DNA of 64,000 nt from Pseudomonas sp. UFMG81 (GTDB lineage Bacteria > Pseudomonadota > Gammaproteobacteria > Pseudomonadales > Pseudomonadaceae): assembly GCF_015354575.1 (NCBI RefSeq), contig NZ_JACAFQ010000004.1:88082-152081 (forward strand). The letters are read 5' to 3'. The notes under the pieces are model-generated. The model did no database searches. It was not told the DNA's origin and saw only the letters and a list, made by a program, of their open reading frames with translations. Each line of letters opens with the position of its first letter. The first letter of the stretch is position 1. The position numbers and the translations under genes were made by a program. Below are positions 40,006 to 48,782 of the stretch, piece by piece.

Positions 40006-40699
40006 GACCCTGCGTGATCAACAGTTCACCCTGGCCCGGCACCTGCGCGACCCAGCCGCCAATCCGCCTCCGCCCGGCATCGAGGAACGGCGGCTCAAGG
40101 TGTATCGCGAGCTGTTCTACGGTGCCATCGAAGGCCTGCTGGCAGGCAGCTTCCCGGTACTGCGGCACACCCTCGGCGAGCAGCGCTGGCATGCCCGGGT
40201 TCGGGATTTCTATGCCAACTATCGCAGCCAGACGCCCCTGTTCACTGAAATCGCCGAAGCGTTTATCGACTACTTGCAGGGCATCGACGCCGATGCACCC
40301 TGGCAACTGGAGCTGGCGCATTACGAATGGGTCGAGGCGCAGCTGTACCTGAGCGATGCCCAGGACCCGGCCCATGATCCCGACGGTGACCTGCTGGCGG
40401 GCGAGCCTTTGCTGTCCTGTGTAGCGCGTGTGCTGGCCTATCGTTGGCCGGTGGAGCGCATCGGCCCGGACTTCCAGCCGAGCGAGCCACCCGAGGCGCC
40501 GACCTTGTTGCTGGTGTATCGCGATATCGACCTGCAGGTACGTTTCGCTCGCCTGGCGCCGCTGGCCTGGCAGTTGCTGGTCGGCTTGCCTGGCACTGGC
40601 CGTGAGCGCCTGCGCGCGCTGGGCAAGGATGAAGCGGATGGCCTAGCGCTGCTTGAGCAACTTCGCGGGCAGGGGATCATCGTCGGAACCCGCATTTGA
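39998..40699 (+). CDS. hvfC: DUF2063 partner protein, HvfC-like
   Basis: A 233-residue protein, [20 protein letters not shown], of the DUF2063 family, the usual partner of an MNIO enzyme; it is thought to bind the leader of the precursor and present it. The N-terminal helical domain ([20 protein letters not shown]) and [20 protein letters not shown] are typical. The GGAG at 39986-39989 favours this start over an in-frame ATG at 39983. No DoxX-like HvfD follows: the next gene is a GGDEF protein. Confidence 0.9.
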   Translation: MPETLRDQQFTLARHLRDPAANPPPPGIEERRLKVYRELFYGAIEGLLAGSFPVLRHTLGEQRWHARVRDFYANYRSQTPLFTEIAEAFIDYLQGIDADAPWQLELAHYEWVEAQLYLSDAQDPAHDPDGDLLAGEPLLSCVARVLAYRWPVERIGPDFQPSEPPEAPTLLLVYRDIDLQVRFARLAPLAWQLLVGLPGTGRERLRALGKDEADGLALLEQLRGQGIIVGTRI

Positions 40700-40750
40700 T
40701 CCCAGCCCGCTCATTGACGGCGCATTTGATCGAATAGTCGAATCGGACGG

Positions 40751-40771
40751 GTGCCATCATTTGAATGGCAC
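40751..40771 (+). promoter_or_regulatory. Inverted repeat after hvfC / before the GGDEF gene
   Basis: GTGCCAT and ATGGCAC flank a seven-base loop. Just upstream, CGCATTTGATC occurs twice exactly 30 bases apart (40691 and 40721), the first copy within the end of hvfC. Operator or weak terminator; not resolved. Confidence 0.4.
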
Positions 40772-40845
40772 TGACACCTGCCAAATCCCCTGTGAACGCA
40801 TACAATTCCTCACCTTGGAAAAGTAAGACACAGGCTGCCCCACTC

Positions 40846-42006
40846 ATGGCGTTCGACGCGTCCACCATCCTCACCCTCAGCATCGCCCTTGCGGCCGCCT
40901 CCGCCCTGTACCTGGCGGTGGAGTGGCGCAGCGTGCGCGAGTCCTCGCTACTGTGCTGGAGCGCCAGCTTCGCCATCATCAGTGTCGGCTCGTCGCTGGC
41001 GCTGCTGCGTAGCAGCGGCTACCTGTTCATCGGGGTCTGGTTCGCCAACGGCATGCTGATTTCAGCCCACTGGCTGTTCCTGCTGGGGGTGTCGCGCTTC
41101 ACCGAAACACGCCTGTCGCGGGTGTGGTACCTGGCCATTGCGGTATGGCTGGCAATGTTGCTGTTGCCGGACTGGCCAACCTGGTCCAGGACCTTGCTGG
41201 TGGTGCAGTCGTCGTTGATCGCATTGTTCACCCTGCAGGCCAGCTGGTTGCTGCGGCCCCATGGCAAGTCGCTGGGCGTGGGCGCTACGCAACTGCGTGT
41301 CATCCTGCTGATGCACGGCCTGTTCTACCTGGCCAAGACCCTGCCGGCGCTGATCCCCGGCACCGTGCTCGACCTGGCCGCGTTTCGTGGCCAGATCATC
41401 CAGGTGTCGCTGGTGGAAGGGGCGATGGCGATCATGCTGATCGCGCTGTCGATGACCGGCACTGTGCGCAATCGCCGCGAAGAGCGCATCGAGCACCTGG
41501 CCGCGCGCGATCCGCTGACCGCGCTGTACAACCGCCGCGCCCTGGAGGTGCGTGCCCCGGCGTTGTTCAAGGGGGTTTCACCCGAGCGCCTCGGCGCCTT
41601 GCTGCTGATCGACATCGATCATTTCAAACTGGTCAACGACCTGCACGGGCATGCCGCCGGTGACCGTCTTCTGATCGCCCTCAGCGAGATGATCCGCGCG
41701 CTGCTGCCGGAGCGGGCGATTGCTGCGCGTCTTGGCGGCGACGAGTTCGTGATCCTGCTCAGCGACGCCTCGCGCCCGCACATCGAAGCGCTGGCCGCGG
41801 CGCTGCGCCAGCAGTTCCAGCACACCGCGGCGCACACCTGCGCCACCCCTGAAGCGGTCACCCTGAGCATTGGTGCCCATCTGTTCGACCACCCACCGGC
41901 CAGCCTGGCGGCGCTGATCGAGCAGGGTGATGTGCTGCTGTACGCGTCCAAGCGCGCCGGGCGCAACAGCCTGCAATTGATGGAGGGGTCGCGCAGCATC
42001 GTGTAA
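40846..42006 (+). CDS. Membrane-bound diguanylate cyclase-like (GGDEF) protein
   Basis: A 386-residue protein with an N-terminal block of about six to seven hydrophobic segments (MAFDASTILTLSIALAAASA onward) and a C-terminal GGDEF domain (RDPLTALYNRRALEV; DIDHFKLVNDLHGHAAGD; ARLGGDEFVILLSD). The intact GGDEF and the metal-binding DIDHFK predict synthesis of cyclic di-GMP. The inhibitory I-site (RxxD five residues before GGDEF) is absent: PERA occupies that place, so the enzyme may lack product inhibition. I chose the ATG at 40846 (another lies at 40765, adding 27 residues). Signal sensed unknown. Confidence 0.9.
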   Translation: MAFDASTILTLSIALAAASALYLAVEWRSVRESSLLCWSASFAIISVGSSLALLRSSGYLFIGVWFANGMLISAHWLFLLGVSRFTETRLSRVWYLAIAVWLAMLLLPDWPTWSRTLLVVQSSLIALFTLQASWLLRPHGKSLGVGATQLRVILLMHGLFYLAKTLPALIPGTVLDLAAFRGQIIQVSLVEGAMAIMLIALSMTGTVRNRREERIEHLAARDPLTALYNRRALEVRAPALFKGVSPERLGALLLIDIDHFKLVNDLHGHAAGDRLLIALSEMIRALLPERAIAARLGGDEFVILLSDASRPHIEALAAALRQQFQHTAAHTCATPEAVTLSIGAHLFDHPPASLAALIEQGDVLLYASKRAGRNSLQLMEGSRSIV

Positions 42007-42070
42007 TGGCGTGCGCTTTTTCAGCGTACCACCACCCAGACCGCGCCATTCTCGAGGCTTGCAGTGTACC

Positions 42071-42200
42071 TGTAGGAGCGGCCTTGCCGGGGCGCCGGAC
42101 CGGTCGGAATGGGCCGCAGAGGCGGCCCCAGCGATCTTGGGCGTACTCGAGATCCTGGGGGCGCTGCGCACCCCGTTCGCGACACAAGGCCGCTCCTACA
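42071..42200. repeat. REP-pair element (TGTAGGAGCGGCC type), copy 2
   Basis: Inverted ends TGTAGGAGCGGCC and complement, with an inner segment (GGCCCCAGCGATCTTG and GATCCTGGGGGCGCTGCGC) nearly identical to the copy at 11747-11862, although the left arm diverges (GCCGGGGCGCCGGACC). It separates the GGDEF gene from the converging LysR gene; the sequence around 42007-42259 has no gene. Confidence 0.85.
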
Positions 42201-42259
42201 GAAGACCTGTGCAAGACAATTGCCCCCACAGGTGCCGTAAAACGGTCGGTTACGTGCAC

Positions 42260-43171
42260 CTAGGAAGCCAGGCTTTGCTGCAGCGCGTCGATGAACACAC
42301 TTTCCGCCCGGCTCAGGCGCTGGTCCCGGTTCCACAGCAAGTGGATGTCCACATCGGCGATCCCTTCCAGCGGCGGTAGCTTCCACAACAGGCCCGCCGC
42401 CACATCCGCCGCCACCACATGCTCGGGCAGGCAGCCGATACCAAAACCGGCGATCACCAGGCGGCGAACCTCTTCAAGGCTCGGTGACGAGGCGACGATA
42501 CGCCCGGCAAATCCCTGCTGGTCGCGGAAGATGGTCAGTGGCGAGAGCATGCCGCCGATCTGGTCGCTGGTGAAACTGACGAAATTCTCCCGTTGCAAGT
42601 CGCCCTGCTGCTGGCCGAACAGGGCATGGTGCTTGCCGCAGAAGAACGCGTAGCGCTGACGCAGGAACAGCCGCTGCTCCAGCCGCGGCTGCGGCCGACG
42701 ATTCAAGCTCAGCCCTGCGGTGGCGGTTTTTTCCTGAAGTGCGGCGACGATGTCGGAGCTGCGCATGACATCGATCTCCAGCTCCACCCGCGGGTGCTGG
42801 CGGTGGAAGTCGGCGAGCAGGTCGTCGAAGCGCGCGCAGACGATGCGGCTGATCATCAGCAAGCGCACCTTGCCCACCAGTTCGTCCGTCGGTTGCTCCA
42901 GCAGGCCACCGATCTGCGACATCTGTCCATACACCTCACCGGCCAGCGCAAATAGCTGCTCGCCCACCTCGGTGAGCACGAAGCGCGGCCCGCGACGGGC
43001 GATCAGCTGGCGCCCGAGCTGCTCCTCCAGGCGCTTGAGCGCCTGGCTCACGGCCGGTTGCGTCAAGTGCAGGCGGGCGGCGGCGCGGCTGATCGACAGC
43101 TCCTGGCCGATCACCCGGAAGGTGCGCAGGAGGTTCCAGTCGAGGCGGTCGTTGAGCAGGCGGTCGGGCAT
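42260..43171 (-). CDS. LysR family regulator of the MHS/M20/HDAC genes
   Basis: A 303-residue regulator, MPDRLLNDRLDWNLLRTFRV, with a winged helix (SISRAAARLHLTQPAVSQAL) and a substrate-binding C-terminal domain. It is divergent from the MHS transporter at 43461 across a 289-base gap that includes an AT-rich stretch (GAATAATAAATAG) near the LysR start and a REP pair. I infer that it controls the three-gene catabolic unit on the other side. Confidence 0.88.
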   Translation of the reverse strand: MPDRLLNDRLDWNLLRTFRVIGQELSISRAAARLHLTQPAVSQALKRLEEQLGRQLIARRGPRFVLTEVGEQLFALAGEVYGQMSQIGGLLEQPTDELVGKVRLLMISRIVCARFDDLLADFHRQHPRVELEIDVMRSSDIVAALQEKTATAGLSLNRRPQPRLEQRLFLRQRYAFFCGKHHALFGQQQGDLQRENFVSFTSDQIGGMLSPLTIFRDQQGFAGRIVASSPSLEEVRRLVIAGFGIGCLPEHVVAADVAAGLLWKLPPLEGIADVDIHLLWNRDQRLSRAESVFIDALQQSLAS

Positions 43172-43293
43172 GGCGGGACTCGATGATAAGCACGGCTAAT
43201 ACTGCGAATAATAAATAGAAAATTGACTAATCATAGGGGCGGGCCGATAAATCGCAGTCAGCGAAGGTTGTGTCAGTCCTGTCGGCGGCGCCT

Positions 43294-43361
43294 CCTTCGC
43301 GGGTAAACCCGCTCCCACAAGCTCAGTGCCAGTCCTGTGGGAGCGGGTTTACCCGCGAAGG
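43294..43361. repeat. REP inverted pair (CGGGTAAACCCG type)
   Basis: Arms CCTTCGCGGGTAAACCCGC and complement, with 21 bases between. A different sequence type from the GCCGGCAAGCCGGC units, in the LysR-MHS gap. Confidence 0.85.
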
Positions 43362-43460
43362 GCGCAGCACCGAACCATCCGGCTACCGCCACTGAAGCGC
43401 CCCAAGAGCGCCCAGGATTTCAACAACTCCTGCCAGAACAACAAACAAAGGAGCCACCCC

Positions 43461-44765
43461 ATGAAGCCCGCCGCTTCGCCTCAACCGCGCCGTGCCGCCG
43501 CCGCCGCGTTCATCGGCACCATGATCGAGTGGTACGACTTCTACATCTATGCCACCGCCGCCGCCCTGGTATTCGGTGCCTTGTTCTTCCCCTCCGACAA
43601 CAGCCTGTTCAGCACCATGGCCGCTTTCGGCACCTTCGCCGTGGGGTTCTTCGCCCGGCCGCTGGGTGGCCTGGTCTTCGGCCATGTGGGTGACCGCATC
43701 GGGCGCAAGAAGTCGCTGGTGATCACCCTGCTGATGATGGGTGTGGTCACCGTGGGTATCGGTTTGCTGCCGACCTATGCGCAGATCGGCGCCACGGCGC
43801 CGGTGCTGTTGATCCTGCTGCGGATCGTCCAGGGCATCGCTGTGGGCGGCGAGTGGGGCGGGGCGGTGCTGATGGCCGGCGAACATGCCCCCAAGGGTCG
43901 GCGTACTTTCTTCGCCTCGTTCGCCCAGCTGGGTAGCCCGGCCGGCCTGATCCTCTCGCTGCTGGCCTTCGGCGCAGTCACCCGGTTGCCTGAGGAAGAA
44001 CTGATGAGCTGGGGCTGGCGTGTACCCTTCCTGGCCAGTGCCTTGCTGTTGCTGGTCGGCCTGGCCATTCGCCTGGGGGTCAACGAATCGCCCGAGTTTC
44101 TCGCCAGCCGCGAGCAGGCCGAAAAGGCCACGCGCAAGGAACAGGCGCCGGTGCTGGAGGTGCTGCGTACCGCCTGGCGCCCGCTGCTGCTGTGCATCGG
44201 CGCCAACACCCTAGGCATCGCCGGGGTCTACTTCACCAACACCTTCATGATCAGCTACACCACCCAGCAGTTGCACCTGGAGCGCTCGCTGATCCTGGAA
44301 TGCCTGTTCTTCGTGGCGGTCATCCAGTTCTGCGTGCAGCCCATGGCCGCGTGGCTGTCGGAAAAAATTGGCGCCACCCGCTTCCTGGCCCTGATGGCGC
44401 TATTGGCCGTGGCCTCGCCCTACCCGATGTTCGTGCTGGTCAGCAGCGGCGAAGGGCCGTTGATCGTGCTCGGCATCGCCTTGGCGGCGGCCTGCATGGC
44501 CTCGTTCTACGCGGTGATCGCCGGCTACGTCAGCGGCATGTTCGACACCCGGGTGCGCTACACCGCGATCTCCATGGCCTACCAGGTGTGCGGCGCCATC
44601 GCCGGCGGCCTGACGCCGCTGATCGGTACCTGGCTGGCCCATGGTTTCCCCGGCCAGTGGTGGCCCATGGCGCTGTTCTACAGCCTGATCGCCACGATCT
44701 CCCTGGTGTGCGTGCTGGCCCTGGCGCGCCAATACACCCGCAGCCAGCAACTGGAACTGGCCTGA
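43461..44765 (+). CDS. MHS family MFS transporter
   Basis: A 434-residue proton-coupled importer of the metabolite:H+ symporter family, MKPAASPQPRRAAAAAFIGT, with twelve segments. The family marks are GTMIEWYDFYIYATAAALVF, the loop GDRIGRKKSLVITLL and LRIVQGIAVGGEWGGAVLM. Typical substrates are carboxylates, betaines or aromatic acids. AAAGGAG seven bases ahead supports the start. It is followed 27 bases later by the M20 hydrolase, so it should import the substrate of the two amidohydrolases that follow. Confidence 0.9.
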   Translation: MKPAASPQPRRAAAAAFIGTMIEWYDFYIYATAAALVFGALFFPSDNSLFSTMAAFGTFAVGFFARPLGGLVFGHVGDRIGRKKSLVITLLMMGVVTVGIGLLPTYAQIGATAPVLLILLRIVQGIAVGGEWGGAVLMAGEHAPKGRRTFFASFAQLGSPAGLILSLLAFGAVTRLPEEELMSWGWRVPFLASALLLLVGLAIRLGVNESPEFLASREQAEKATRKEQAPVLEVLRTAWRPLLLCIGANTLGIAGVYFTNTFMISYTTQQLHLERSLILECLFFVAVIQFCVQPMAAWLSEKIGATRFLALMALLAVASPYPMFVLVSSGEGPLIVLGIALAAACMASFYAVIAGYVSGMFDTRVRYTAISMAYQVCGAIAGGLTPLIGTWLAHGFPGQWWPMALFYSLIATISLVCVLALARQYTRSQQLELA

Positions 44766-44792
44766 TATCGCGAATTCTCTGGAGTACCTGCA

Positions 44793-46034
44793 ATGTTGAA
44801 AAGCAATGGCGAGCGCCTGTGGGCGAGCCTGATGGCCATGGCCGAAGTCGGCGCCACCGCCCGTGGCGGCAGCTGCCGCCTGGCCCTGAGCGACGAGGAC
44901 AAGGCCGGGCGCGACCTGTTCAGCCACTGGTGCCGCGAGGCGGGCTTGAGCCTGAGCGTGGATGGCATCGGCAACCTGTTCGCCCGCCGCGAAGGCACGG
45001 ACCCCGAGGCCGCCCCGGTGATGATGGGCAGCCACCTCGATACCCAGCCCGAAGGCGGGCGGTTCGATGGTGTCTACGGTGTGCTGGCCGGGCTCGAAGT
45101 GGTTCGTCGTTTGAACGATCTGGGTATTCGCACCCGCAAACCGCTGGAAATCGCGGTGTGGACCAACGAGGAGGGCGCCCGCTTCACCCCGGCCATGTTC
45201 GGCTCGGCAGTCTTTACCGGCACCTTGCCGCTGGAACAGGCCCTGGCTATCCGCGATGCCGATGGCATCAGCGTCGCCGATGAGCTCGAGCGCACCGGCT
45301 TTGCCGGTCAACGCAAGCTCGGCGGTGAAGTGGATGCCTACTTCGAAGCCCATATCGAGCAAGGCCCGATCCTCGAAGACCACGCCAAGTGCATCGGCGT
45401 GGTCAGTGGTGGCCAGGCCATCCGCTGGCTCGACGTGACCGTCGAAGGCATGGCCGCCCACGCTGGCACCACACCGATGCCGCTGCGCAAGGACGCCTTG
45501 TATGGTGTGGCGCCGATGATCCAGGCCATCGAGCAGTTGGCCGCCGACTACGCCCCCGAAGGCCTGACCACCGTCGGCGAACTGAACATCGCCAAGTCCT
45601 CGCGCAATACCATCCCGGGGCTGGTGCGTTTCACCGTTGACCTGCGCCACCACCGCGACGAGGCCATCGAGGCCATGGAGCGCGATGTCGGCCTGCGCTT
45701 GCAGGCCATCGCCAAGGCGCGCGGCTTGCGTGTCACGCTTGAGCGCCACTGGGTCAGCCCGGCCACGCCCTTCGATGCCCAGTGCGTGGCAGCTGTGCAG
45801 CAGGCCGTGGATGGCCTGGGCTACAGCCAGCAGGCCATCGTCAGCGGTGCCGGCCACGATGCCATCCTGCTGGCGCGCTACTGCCCGACGGCGATGGTGT
45901 TCATCCCTTGTGTCGGTGGCCTGAGCCACAACGAAGCCGAAGACGTGCTGCCCGACGACGCCCGCCAGGGCGCCGACGTACTGCTCAATGCCGTGCTGGC
46001 CCGCGCCGGCCAGGCCGTAGAAGGAGACGCCTGA
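44793..46034 (+). CDS. M20 zinc amidohydrolase (N-carbamoyl-amino acid hydrolase / allantoate amidohydrolase type)
   Basis: A 413-residue metalloenzyme, MLKSNGERLWASLMAMAEVG, hydrolysing carbamoyl or ureido amide bonds. Zinc ligands are in GSHLDTQPEGGRFDG, WTNEEGARFTPAM and FEAHIEQGPIL; the last is in the C-terminal block GLSHNEAEDV. The sequence belongs to the hydantoinase/carbamoylase subfamily; allantoate, N-carbamoyl-L-amino acid and beta-ureidopropionate are the usual substrates and cannot be distinguished here. Its stop overlaps the next ATG (TGATG), so the two hydrolases are co-translated. Confidence 0.9.
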   Translation: MLKSNGERLWASLMAMAEVGATARGGSCRLALSDEDKAGRDLFSHWCREAGLSLSVDGIGNLFARREGTDPEAAPVMMGSHLDTQPEGGRFDGVYGVLAGLEVVRRLNDLGIRTRKPLEIAVWTNEEGARFTPAMFGSAVFTGTLPLEQALAIRDADGISVADELERTGFAGQRKLGGEVDAYFEAHIEQGPILEDHAKCIGVVSGGQAIRWLDVTVEGMAAHAGTTPMPLRKDALYGVAPMIQAIEQLAADYAPEGLTTVGELNIAKSSRNTIPGLVRFTVDLRHHRDEAIEAMERDVGLRLQAIAKARGLRVTLERHWVSPATPFDAQCVAAVQQAVDGLGYSQQAIVSGAGHDAILLARYCPTAMVFIPCVGGLSHNEAEDVLPDDARQGADVLLNAVLARAGQAVEGDA

Positions 46035-47056
46035 TGCGTTGCTATTTCCACCCCGAACAACTGCTGCATCATCCGCGCAGCTACTACTCGCGCGGTGCCA
46101 TGCGCACCCCGCAGGAAGTGCCCGAGCGTGCCCAGCGCCTGTTGCAGGCGGCCAAGGGCCTGGGCTTCGACATCCGCCAGCCCGCCGACGCCGGCCTTGC
46201 GCCGCTCAAGGCTGTGCATGGCGAGGCCTACCTGCGCTTTCTCGACGAGGCCCATGCGCGCTGGAAGGAGGTGCCCGAGGACTGGGGTGACGAAGTGATG
46301 TCGAACATCTTCGTCCGCGAACCCAACGCCCTGCGCGGGATCCTCGCCCAGGCCGGCCGCTACCTGGCCGACGGCAGCTGCCCGGTGGGCGAACACACCT
46401 GGCGCTCGGCCTACTGGTCGGCGCAGAGCGCCGTCGCCGCGGCCAAGGCCATTCTCGACGGCGAGCCCGCCGCCTATGCCCTGTGCCGCCCACCTGGGCA
46501 CCATGCCCGCTACGACGCCGCCGGTGGCTTCTGCTACCTCAACAATGCCGCTGTCGCAGCGCAGGCCCTGCGCAGCCGGTACAGCCGGGTGGCGATCCTC
46601 GATACCGACATGCACCACGGACAGGGCATCCAGGAGATCTTCTACGATCGCAACGATGTGCTGTATGTCTCGGTGCATGGCGACCCGACCAACTTCTACC
46701 CCGGCGTGGCCGGGTTTGAGGACGAGCGCGGCAGTGGCGCGGGGGAGGGGTACAACCTCAACCTGCCCATGGCCCATGGCGCCAGCGAGGCCGATTTCAT
46801 GGCGCAGCTGGAGGTGGCGCTGGATGCCGTGAAGGACTTCGGTGCCGAGGTGCTGGTGCTGTCGCTGGGCTTCGATATCTACGAACTGGACCCGCAGAGC
46901 AAGGTGGCGGTGGCCACCGAAGGGTTCGCGCGCCTGGGCGAGCAGATCCGCGCGTTGCGCTTGCCTTGCTTGATCGTGCAGGAGGGGGGGTATCACCTGG
47001 AGAGCCTGGAGGCGAATGCGCGGGCGTTCTTTGCCGAGCCGGCAGACTGGAGGTAA
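46034..47056 (+). CDS. Histone deacetylase-like amidohydrolase (acetylpolyamine amidohydrolase type)
   Basis: A 340-residue class II HDAC-fold zinc enzyme, MRCYFHPEQLLHHPRSYYSR, likely to deacetylate acetylpolyamines or other small N-acyl amines. The active-site motifs are present: LCRPPGHHARYDAAGGFCYL (catalytic His pair), LDTDMHHGQG (zinc Asp and His), and LSLGFDIYELDP (zinc Asp). The AAGGAG at 46021-46026 and the overlap with the M20 gene fix the start. As the third gene after an importer and an M20 enzyme it probably works in the same degradation route. Confidence 0.92.
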   Translation: MRCYFHPEQLLHHPRSYYSRGAMRTPQEVPERAQRLLQAAKGLGFDIRQPADAGLAPLKAVHGEAYLRFLDEAHARWKEVPEDWGDEVMSNIFVREPNALRGILAQAGRYLADGSCPVGEHTWRSAYWSAQSAVAAAKAILDGEPAAYALCRPPGHHARYDAAGGFCYLNNAAVAAQALRSRYSRVAILDTDMHHGQGIQEIFYDRNDVLYVSVHGDPTNFYPGVAGFEDERGSGAGEGYNLNLPMAHGASEADFMAQLEVALDAVKDFGAEVLVLSLGFDIYELDPQSKVAVATEGFARLGEQIRALRLPCLIVQEGGYHLESLEANARAFFAEPADWR

Positions 47057-47084
47057 CGGCGCGGTACAAAGCTAACACGATCCC

Positions 47085-47170
47085 CGTAGGAGCCGGCTTG
47101 CCGGCGAACACCGGCCTAGCCGGTGCCACGCACCGTGGTGCCCGATTCGCCGGCAAGCCGGCTCCTACAG
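47085..47170. repeat. REP inverted pair with inner palindromes
   Basis: Outer arms CGTAGGAGCCGGCTTGCCGG and complement enclose ACCGGCCTAGCCGGT and GGCACCACGG-type smaller palindromes. Located 28 bases after the amidohydrolase stop. Confidence 0.85.
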
Positions 47171-47231
47171 GTTACCCCGCAAGCCTTGAGAATGGCGCGC
47201 TCAGGGTGTGCGGACCGCCAGCGATGCGCCG

Positions 47232-47289
47232 CGCGGGCGGCGCTCGATTTCAAGAGCGCTACAAAAACACCGGCAAGCCCCTGGTGGCC
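47232..47289 (+). repeat. GCTCGATTTCAAGAGCGC repeat, copy 1
   Basis: A non-REP dispersed repeat: CGCGCGGGCGGCGCTCGATT then TCAAGAGCGCTACAAAAACA and CCGGCAAGCCCCTGGTGGCC. The two copies at the right end of the window share this layout. Not coding in any convincing frame. Confidence 0.7.
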
Positions 47290-47327
47290 TTCACCCGATA
47301 CCCCGACAGGCGCCGACAGGCCAACAC

Positions 47328-48782
47328 CTATCCCGAGCGATGCATCCCCGCAAGCGAGGCGCTGCCCGCGCGCCGCACATGCTTCACCAGCACCTTCTCC
47401 AGCAACTCCCACATCGCCGGATCCGTACTGAACGCCACATTGAAGCGCATCCACCCGGTCGCCTTGGCATCGACCATGAACAACTGCCCAGGCCCGAGCA
47501 TGATGCCTTTCTCCAGCGCATCGTCGAGCAACGCCGCACTGTCCGGGATCGCCGGGTGGCGGGTCCAGATGTACATGCCTTCATCCGACTCGATGAACAG
47601 CTCGAACCCCAGCCGATGCAGGTGCCGGCCCACTTCCTGATGCGCTTCGGCCAGGCGTTGGCGCAGGCGTTTGAGGTGCTTGCGCCAGCGGCCGTCGATA
47701 ATCGCCGCGTACACCACCCGCTCCATCACCTGCGAGGTGGTCAGGCCCGAACGCATCTTCAGGTGCAGCAACTGCTGCATCAGCTCAGGGTTGGCCATCA
47801 GGTAGCCGACCCGCACGTTGGGCGAGATGCTCTTGGAATAGCTGCCGACATACACCACCTGCTGCAAGTGGTCGAGGCTGGCCAGGCAGGGCAGCGGGTC
47901 GGCGATCATGTCGGCGTACAGGTTGTTCTCCACCAGCCGGAAGCCATGCTGGCTGGCCAGCTGCAGCAGGCGGTGCAACTGCGCCAGCGGCGTGCGCGAG
48001 CAGGTCGGGCTGTGCAGGTGCGGCTGGGTGAAGAAGGCCGTGGGCGTGTGGTGCGCCAACAGTCGTTCGAGCTGGTCGAGGTCATAGCCGGCCGGGGTGC
48101 GCGGTACCCCCACCAGTGTCGCGCCCTGGGTACGCAGGATGCTCATCAGGTTGGGGTAGCCGGGGTCGTCCACCAGCACCACGTCGCCGGGGCGTACCAG
48201 GGTGCGCACCGCCAGGTCCAGGGCCTGGCTGGCGCCGTGGGTGAGCATCAACTGCGCCGGGTTGGCCACGATCGACAGTTCCTGTTGCAGGTTCTGTGCG
48301 GTCAGTGCGCGCAATTCCGGCAGGCCCATCGGGTCGCCGTAGCCGGACAGTTCCAGCGGGCTGCCGGCCACCTGGCGCAGGCCACGGCGCAGGCCTTCTT
48401 CGTACATCCAGTCATTGGGCAGCCAGCCGCAACCCGGCTTGAATGGTAGCTGGCGGGTCTCGAAGATCTGTTGCAGGTACCACTCGGAGTTGAACGTCGG
48501 GCGGCTGCTGTCGGCTTCGACATTCTGCACCTCCAACAGCTCGTTCGCCGCACGATTGACGAAAAAGCCTGCATTACCCTTGCTCACCAGCAAGCCCTGT
48601 GCCACCAGCCGGTCGTAGGCTTCGACCACGGTGAAGGTGCTCACCGAATAGGTGGACGCGAAGGCACGGATCGACGGGACCTTCGCGCCGGGCTTGAGGG
48701 TCTGGTTGTCGATCAGCGCGCGCAGCCCGTCGATGATCTGATTGACCAGCGGGGTTGAGGAGTCCGGGTGTAGCTGGAGCAT
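47328..48782 (-). CDS. MocR family regulator (GntR head, PLP aminotransferase-like tail)
   Basis: A 484-residue fusion regulator, MLQLHPDSSTPLVNQIIDGL. The N-terminal 80 residues are a GntR winged helix (GAKVPSIRAFASTYSVSTFT). The rest is an aminotransferase-I fold with the PLP Lys in VGSYSKSISPNVRVGY and the substrate Asp/Tyr in DDPGYPNLMSIL. Such proteins sense amino acids or PLP (GabR, PdxR and TauR are examples). It is divergent from the amino acid permease; the 440-base gap may hold its operator. The ATG at 48782 is chosen since the frame further upstream (to 48878) covers probable promoter DNA. Confidence 0.9.
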   Translation of the reverse strand: MLQLHPDSSTPLVNQIIDGLRALIDNQTLKPGAKVPSIRAFASTYSVSTFTVVEAYDRLVAQGLLVSKGNAGFFVNRAANELLEVQNVEADSSRPTFNSEWYLQQIFETRQLPFKPGCGWLPNDWMYEEGLRRGLRQVAGSPLELSGYGDPMGLPELRALTAQNLQQELSIVANPAQLMLTHGASQALDLAVRTLVRPGDVVLVDDPGYPNLMSILRTQGATLVGVPRTPAGYDLDQLERLLAHHTPTAFFTQPHLHSPTCSRTPLAQLHRLLQLASQHGFRLVENNLYADMIADPLPCLASLDHLQQVVYVGSYSKSISPNVRVGYLMANPELMQQLLHLKMRSGLTTSQVMERVVYAAIIDGRWRKHLKRLRQRLAEAHQEVGRHLHRLGFELFIESDEGMYIWTRHPAIPDSAALLDDALEKGIMLGPGQLFMVDAKATGWMRFNVAFSTDPAMWELLEKVLVKHVRRAGSASLAGMHRSG

